Of a stretch of DNA of 8,917 bases, positions 5,411 through 8,917 are shown in pieces. Under the pieces are notes generated by a model. It searched no databases. It was not told where the DNA came from and was given only the letters and a program-made list of their open reading frames with translations. The translations under genes and the position numbers were made by a program. Position 1 is the first letter of the stretch. Each line of letters starts with the position of its first letter. Source of the DNA: Prevotella sp. UBA7594 (GTDB lineage Bacteria > Bacteroidota > Bacteroidia > Bacteroidales > Bacteroidaceae); contig DLKG01000092.1 of NCBI GenBank assembly GCA_002490315.1, forward strand, positions 1 to 8,917, given 5' to 3'.

Positions 5411-5866
5411 TTATTTGTCTGATTGTTCGTTTTGGCCGTGTTCTGCCACCCAGTCGAGCAGAGCCTCAAGGGCGAGGCGGTAGGAATTGAGTCCGAAGCC
5501 GCATATCACGCCGAGGCACGCCGAGGATATCATGGAGCGGTGGCGGAAGTCCTCGCGCTTGTGTACGTTGCTGATGTGCACCTCTACGACGGGAGCCTGC
5601 AGGGAGCGGATGCAGTCTTGCAGGGCTATCGACGTGTGGGTGTAGGCACCGGCGTTGAGGATGATGCCGTCGGCTTCGAAGCCTGCCTCCTGCATACGGT
5701 CGATGAGGAAACCCTCGACGTTGCTCTGATAGTAGTCGATCTCTACGTCGGGATACTGCCGGCAGAGCTGGTTGAGGTATTGTTCGAAGGTGCTGTTGCC
5801 GTAAATGCCTGGCTCGCGAGTGCCGAGCAGGTTGAGATTGGGCCCGTTGATGATTTGTATTTTCAT
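5411..5866 (-). CDS. aroQ: 3-dehydroquinate dehydratase, type II
   Basis: Type II dehydroquinase converts 3-dehydroquinate to 3-dehydroshikimate, step three of the shikimate pathway to aromatic amino acids and chorismate, as a cytoplasmic dodecamer. The 151-residue length is typical. Recognisable active-site features are NGPNLNLLGTREPGIYG (7-23) with the flexible-loop arginine R17 and catalytic Tyr22, NAGAYTHTS (71-79) with N71 and H77, EVHISN (95-100) with catalytic-region H97, and REDFRHRS (104-111). The same frame stays open upstream to 6517, but that part is the other-frame shadow of the TPM gene and is Arg/His/Gly-rich. The protein clearly begins at the ATG at 5866 with MKIQIINGPN. There is no good promoter in the 35-base gap to the upstream gene, so it is probably transcribed with it. 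It is followed directly by the methyltransferase gene. Confidence 0.96.
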   Translation of the reverse strand: MKIQIINGPNLNLLGTREPGIYGNSTFEQYLNQLCRQYPDVEIDYYQSNVEGFLIDRMQEAGFEADGIILNAGAYTHTSIALQDCIRSLQAPVVEVHISNVHKREDFRHRSMISSACLGVICGFGLNSYRLALEALLDWVAEHGQNEQSDK

Positions 5867-5901
5867 TTGGAAGGAATTTTTATGTGGAATAAATGAGTTG
5901 C

Positions 5902-6828
5902 CTACCAGCTCGACGTGGAGCCGCCGCCACCCGTGGAACCGCCGCCGAAGCTGCCACCGGAGAATCCGCCTCCTCCGCCACCCCTTCCGCTGCCGAGGAT
6001 TGTACCGGCGACGAACGCCGCCGTGCCGGATGAGTCGTCGATGTCGGAGTCGCGCGTCACGGTGTGGCCGCAATTGGTGCAGACATACGTCGTGCGGCGC
6101 ACGCGGCGTCTGCCGCCCGCTATGCGCAGCGTCTGCTCCGCCACTTTCTTCAGAGTCTTCTTCTTGCATTTTGGACAGCGTTGCTGTTCGCCGACGAGAT
6201 AGATGACGAAGATGACGATGAGCACGATGATGCCGAGAGCCACGATAGCCACCGTGCCGTCGTCGTCGGACTCGTCGGGCTCGGGCTGCATGGAGCCGTC
6301 GAGCACCTGCGCCGCCGCTTTCACGCCAGCCATCATGCCGCCGTCCCAGTCGCCTTCCTTGAATCGTGGCACCATGTAGCGCGTCTGTATGCGCTTGGAG
6401 AGGGCGTCGGTGAGCGTCGCCTCCAGTCCGTAGCCCGTCGTGATGCGTATCTTGTGCTGGCTCATGACGAAGAGGAAGAGCAAGCCGTTGTCGCTCTTCT
6501 TCTTGCCTATGCCCCATTGGCGGAACAGTTCATGGGCGAAGTCGAAGATGTCGGCGTCGCCGATGTCGGGGAGCATGACGACGGCTGTCTCTATGCCGGT
6601 CTGCCGTTCAAGCCGCGCGAGAGTGGTGTTGATGGAGTCGCGTGCGGAGGCGGAGAGTATGCCCGACGGGTCGGAGACATACTGACGGGCATCGCTGAGA
6701 TGCACGTTGGGGACATCACCGACGGTAAAAGCCTTCTCTTCCGCCATGGCAATGGCGGAGGTAGCCAGCAGGAGCACTATGGCAAGAGCGGCTGAGCGCA
6801 GAAAACGGATGATATGGGTATTTGACAT
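5902..6828 (-). CDS. TPM-domain membrane protein with inserted zinc ribbon and Gly-rich tail (YgcG-like)
   Basis: A 308-residue envelope protein. A signal peptide spans residues 1-29 (basic start, hydrophobic core, AMA before EE). The TPM domain (PF04536) runs about 48-177, with YVSDPSGILSASARDSI (50-66), WGIGKKKSDNGLLFLF (105-120) and the TTGYGLEATLTD segment (130-141). An acidic linker (182-190) leads to one membrane helix (about 192-213). After it comes a four-cysteine zinc-ribbon-like module, C218-x2-C221 and C250-x2-C253, separated by a basic stretch. The tail is rich in Gly/Ser and ends in SSW, as in YgcG-like proteins. The TPM domain is expected outside the membrane and the ribbon and tail inside. 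TPM proteins are linked to envelope or photosystem quality control, but the biochemical role here is unknown. It follows lemA by 40 bases, the usual LemA-TPM pairing. Confidence 0.9.
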   Translation of the reverse strand: MSNTHIIRFLRSAALAIVLLLATSAIAMAEEKAFTVGDVPNVHLSDARQYVSDPSGILSASARDSINTTLARLERQTGIETAVVMLPDIGDADIFDFAHELFRQWGIGKKKSDNGLLFLFVMSQHKIRITTGYGLEATLTDALSKRIQTRYMVPRFKEGDWDGGMMAGVKAAAQVLDGSMQPEPDESDDDGTVAIVALGIIVLIVIFVIYLVGEQQRCPKCKKKTLKKVAEQTLRIAGGRRRVRRTTYVCTNCGHTVTRDSDIDDSSGTAAFVAGTILGSGRGGGGGGFSGGSFGGGSTGGGGSTSSW

Positions 6829-6868
6829 TCTCAGGAGTTAACTTCTTTTTTAGACCAGCCTTTTCGTG

Positions 6869-7462
6869 TTAGAACTCCACTTTCGGTGCCTTCTCCGCTC
6901 CTGCCTCAGCCTGGAAGTAGGCGCGTTTCTCGAAGCCGCCCATGGAGGCGATTATGTTGCGCGGGAAGCGGCGAATGGCAGTGTTGTAGTCTTTGGCAGC
7001 GTCGTTGAAGTCCTTGCGTGCCACGCTGATGCGGTTTTCGGTGCCCTCCAGCTGCGACTGAAGTTCAAGGAAGTTCTCGTTAGCCTTGAGGTCGGGGTAG
7101 CGTTCGGTGACCATGAGCAGTTTGCCGAGAGCCGACGTCACGTTGCCCTGCGCCTTCTGATAGGCAGCGAGCTGCTCCGGAGTGCAGTTGGAGGGGTCAA
7201 TCTTCACCTGCGTTGCCTCGGAACGAGCCTTCATGACGCTCTCAAGCGTCTGGCGCTCGTGTGTGGCGTAGCCCTTGACGGTGCTGACGAGATTGGGGAT
7301 GAGGTCGCTGCGGCGCTGATAGCTTGTCTCCACTGTCGACCACTTGTTCTGTACGTTCTCGTCCATTGACACGAGTCCGTTGTAGGACGAGATGCCCCAA
7401 AGGGCGATGATGGCGATGACCACTATGGTGATTATCAAGCCTAAATGTTTCGGTTTGTTCAT
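6869..7462 (-). CDS. lemA: LemA family protein
   Basis: A 197-residue LemA-family (PF04011) membrane-anchored helical protein. A single N-terminal hydrophobic segment (8-24) anchors it, with the bulk expected outside the cytoplasm as a helical bundle. Family landmarks are NVQNKWSTVETSYQRRSDLIPNLV (36-59), the VTERYPDLKANENFLELQSQLEGTENRI block (118-145) and NTAIRRFPRNIIA (160-172). Its length is typical. The frame extends four codons upstream to a TTG at 7474. The ATG at 7462 is the better start because it places the hydrophobic anchor at the usual distance. LemA genes commonly sit beside TPM-domain genes, as here, and the pair is thought to act in the cell envelope, but no molecular function is established. 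A heptamer tandem repeat lies just upstream of the start codon. Confidence 0.94.
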   Translation of the reverse strand: MNKPKHLGLIITIVVIAIIALWGISSYNGLVSMDENVQNKWSTVETSYQRRSDLIPNLVSTVKGYATHERQTLESVMKARSEATQVKIDPSNCTPEQLAAYQKAQGNVTSALGKLLMVTERYPDLKANENFLELQSQLEGTENRISVARKDFNDAAKDYNTAIRRFPRNIIASMGGFEKRAYFQAEAGAEKAPKVEF

Positions 7463-7474
7463 TTCTTTATTCAA

Positions 7475-7509
7475 TGTTAAGTGTTATGTGTTAAATGTTA
7501 AGTGTTAGA
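7475..7509. repeat. Five tandem heptamers TGTTAnn upstream of lemA
   Basis: The plus strand reads TGTTAAG, TGTTATG, TGTTAAA, TGTTAAG, TGTTAGA in uninterrupted 7-base periods. It fills most of the 50-base gap between the DUF4294 and lemA genes and stops 12 bases before the lemA start codon. On the minus strand it gives A-rich (n)nTAACA units. CAATGTTA at 7472-7479, read on the minus strand, also resembles a -7 box with one mismatch. Such repeats can change copy number by slippage. Confidence 0.75.
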
Positions 7510-7512
7510 TGG

Positions 7513-8157
7513 CTACAGTTGCCCTGCCTCCACCTGCCTTACGATGCGTTCCGTGTACTTGTCGACGCCGTCGGGGTCGTACTTCTTCGTGAGCGAGGCG
7601 CCGAAGAGGGCGGCGAACGCCTGGTAGAATCCGGCGCGTATAGGGCCGAGGAACGCCTGAATGAGTTGGTAGGAGGAGGAGTTGCACTCACGGTAGACGA
7701 GTTTAATGAGAAGCTTTCCCTGGGCATAGGTGAGTTTCTTCATGCGCGGCGTGTACTCCTTGCGGATACTCTTCTCCACGCGCTTCATGTGCTCGTCCTT
7801 CGCCTTCTTGTTGGGCAGCGTCTGTAGAATCTCGTAGGTCTCGATGATGATGGAGTTCACCTCCTTGGCAATGGGCAGCACCTTCTTTACGTTGGCGATG
7901 AGGCGATTGTACGCCTGGCGCTGCTTCTCGCTCGTGAAGACGGGCTGCGGATAGACCGACAGCGGATTGAGCTCCACGTATTGTATGCTGTCGCCGCCAT
8001 ACAATGCCTTGCCCACCTTCACCATCGGCACGAACGTCGGCACGTCCATGTCCACCTCGCGGTCCTCGGGGTTCACGCGCTCCGGTCTGTTGTTCTGTGC
8101 CAGTGCCGTAAGGGAGAGCACGGCAGCTATAAGAAGTAAAAATATTCTTGGTTTCAT
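7513..8157 (-). CDS. DUF4294 domain-containing secreted protein
   Basis: A 214-residue protein with an N-terminal signal peptide (residues 1-20, hydrophobic 5-19, cleavage likely after LTALA before QNN). The rest matches the Bacteroidetes DUF4294 family (PF14127) as I know it. Landmarks are GGDSIQYVELNPLSVYPQPVF (54-74), RQAYNRLIANVKKVLPIAKEV (80-100), a helical middle rich in Lys/Glu, LTYAQGKLLIKLVYRE (142-157) and an aromatic-rich LIQAFLGPIRAGFYQAFAALFG (165-186), followed by KKYDPDGVDKYTERIV (191-206). The function is unknown; the protein is probably periplasmic or envelope-associated. A perfect -7 box lies only eight bases before the ATG, so the transcript would be nearly leaderless. It is the first gene of the apparent operon that continues into lemA. 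Confidence 0.88.
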   Translation of the reverse strand: MKPRIFLLLIAAVLSLTALAQNNRPERVNPEDREVDMDVPTFVPMVKVGKALYGGDSIQYVELNPLSVYPQPVFTSEKQRQAYNRLIANVKKVLPIAKEVNSIIIETYEILQTLPNKKAKDEHMKRVEKSIRKEYTPRMKKLTYAQGKLLIKLVYRECNSSSYQLIQAFLGPIRAGFYQAFAALFGASLTKKYDPDGVDKYTERIVRQVEAGQL

Positions 8158-8165
8158 GTTGCAGA

Positions 8166-8173
8166 CAAAAGTA
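8166..8173 (-). promoter_or_regulatory. -7 box of the DUF4294-lemA operon promoter
   Basis: TACTTTTG on the minus strand matches TAnnTTTG exactly and its flanks resemble the other -7 boxes in the window (minus-strand CGTA before the T run). It ends eight bases before the ATG at 8157, unusually close. No TTG is seen at the right spacing (the nearest, at 8188-8186, is only 12 bases away). Confidence 0.42.
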
Positions 8174-8233
8174 CGGAGAAAATTCCAATTTCGTAATATA
8201 AGTCCTCCACTTTTAAGCTATTTTTCAAATCCC

Positions 8234-8884
8234 TCACAGCCATCTCATCAAGATGTCCCACACAGCCACGATGTGGCAGACGCTTCCGGCAAGCACGAAA
8301 AAGTGGAAGACGGTGTGCATAAAGCGGCGTTTGCGCAGACAATAGAACGCGGCGCCCGTGATGTAGCACACGCCCTCGGCTATTATCCACACTATCGCCG
8401 AGGGGTCGACGCAGTGCATGAGCGGACCGAAGGCGACGAGCACGCTCAGCCCCATCACCACATAGCACGCCGTCTCCACGTAGCTGTGGCCCTTCAGTCC
8501 CATGAAGCTCTTCACGGTGCCGCCTATGGCGGCGAGCCAAATGAAGATGAAGAGCGCCCATCCCCAATAGCCGTAGTCGCGCAGGGCTATGAGCGTTATG
8601 GGCGAGTAGGAACCGGCGATGTGCCAATAGATGGCGGCGTGGTCCCACTTGCGCAGCCTCTCCTTCCAGGGCGACCATGCGGAGAGGGCATGGTAGACGG
8701 TGGAGGCGACGTAGCTCGAGAGCATTCCGAAAAGATAGAGCACAATGGCTGCCGTTGCCCAGCCGTTGCGTGCCCAGCCACACCACACGAGAAACACTGT
8801 GCCGACGAGCAAGCCGATGATGATGCCCGCGCCGTGCGACCATGAGTTCCATAGTTCTTCCTTATGATTGAAATAAATCTTCAT
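8234..8884 (-). CDS. Hemolysin III family membrane protein (PAQR/HlyIII-like)
   Basis: A 216-residue, seven-helix integral inner-membrane protein of the HlyIII/PAQR superfamily (PF03006). Bacterial members (YqfA, TrhA, HlyIII) are implicated in membrane lipid homeostasis; hemolytic activity was reported for a few and should not be assumed. The conserved metal-site motifs are intact: S61-x3-H65 (STVYH), D81 in KWDHAAIYWHIAGSYSP (79-95), and H190-x3-H194 (HTVFH). The N-terminus has the typical NSWSHGAGIIIGL (13-25). Length is normal. The frame starts at a TTG at 8890, but the ATG two codons later (8884) is the likely start. No clear -7/-33 promoter is visible in the 33 bases left before the window edge. 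It is separated by 76 bases from the DUF4294 gene downstream, which has its own -7 box, so it is probably a separate unit. Confidence 0.94.
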   Translation of the reverse strand: MKIYFNHKEELWNSWSHGAGIIIGLLVGTVFLVWCGWARNGWATAAIVLYLFGMLSSYVASTVYHALSAWSPWKERLRKWDHAAIYWHIAGSYSPITLIALRDYGYWGWALFIFIWLAAIGGTVKSFMGLKGHSYVETACYVVMGLSVLVAFGPLMHCVDPSAIVWIIAEGVCYITGAAFYCLRKRRFMHTVFHFFVLAGSVCHIVAVWDILMRWL

Positions 8885-8917
8885 ACACAATTATTTACTT
8901 AAGTTTCTGATTTGTGG

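Noticed and set aside
5867..6517. A long open frame continuous with aroQ, giving a possible 217-residue N-terminal extension.
   Set aside because: It runs in another frame across the well-supported TPM gene, its translation is Arg/His/Gly-rich without any domain, and AroQ starts canonically with MKIQIINGPN at 5866. High GC with few stop codons explains the open frame.
8200..8212. Small inverted repeat AAGT-CCTCC-ACTT after the hemolysin III gene as a terminator.
   Set aside because: Four-base arms are too short and there is no U tract following on the minus strand.
7967..8845. A 292-codon open frame on the plus strand opposite the hemolysin III and DUF4294 genes.
   Set aside because: It spans two recognisable minus-strand genes and their intergenic promoter, and its translation is low-complexity His/Ala/Glu-rich. 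It is a shadow frame.

Overview
The window looks like a chromosomal segment of a Bacteroidales bacterium, probably Prevotellaceae. This rests on four points. Bacteroidetes-type promoters (a -7 box TAnnTTTG, sometimes with an upstream TTG) sit just before several start codons. Shine-Dalgarno sites are not obvious. The DUF4294, LemA and TPM proteins are of the Bacteroidetes kind. The AraC regulators are also typical of the phylum. The genus is an inference from general resemblance, not a measured result.

Layout. The left part (3-3022, all minus strand) holds a MATE-family efflux transporter, a free-standing MarA-sized AraC-type regulator just upstream of it, and a full-length AraC-family regulator further upstream. 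Diverging from the latter is an oligosaccharide flippase gene (3134-4570, plus), with an 111-base shared promoter region. The flippase converges on the next operon across a 205-base intergenic region packed with hairpins (4571-4775). The right part (4776-8157, minus) is a compact five-gene run, in transcription order: DUF4294 secreted protein, LemA, TPM-domain/zinc-ribbon membrane protein, AroQ (type II 3-dehydroquinate dehydratase) and a class I O-methyltransferase. Upstream of it lies a hemolysin III/PAQR-type membrane protein (8234-8884, minus).

How the genes relate. The left block reads as a regulator-efflux module: a stand-alone AraC DNA-binding domain next to a drug/metabolite exporter, with a nested inverted repeat directly upstream of the exporter's promoter. 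The flippase is alone, with no glycosyltransferases in view, and shares its control region with an AraC regulator. LemA plus TPM is a recurrent envelope gene pair. AroQ serves the shikimate pathway and is closely coupled (2-base gap) to the methyltransferase.

The strongest non-gene signal is at 4661-4748. Four 13-base near-palindromic motifs start exactly 22 bases apart (4661, 4683, 4705, 4727) and form two adjacent, related hairpins. The hairpins differ from each other by base changes that keep pairing intact. Other signals are a palindrome over the flippase -7 box, an octamer repeat giving stop codons in all three frames at the end of the MATE gene, and a five-copy heptamer repeat before lemA. 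I did not find a convincing new multi-gene system; the genes belong to recognisable families. No intergenic stretch exceeds 300 bases.
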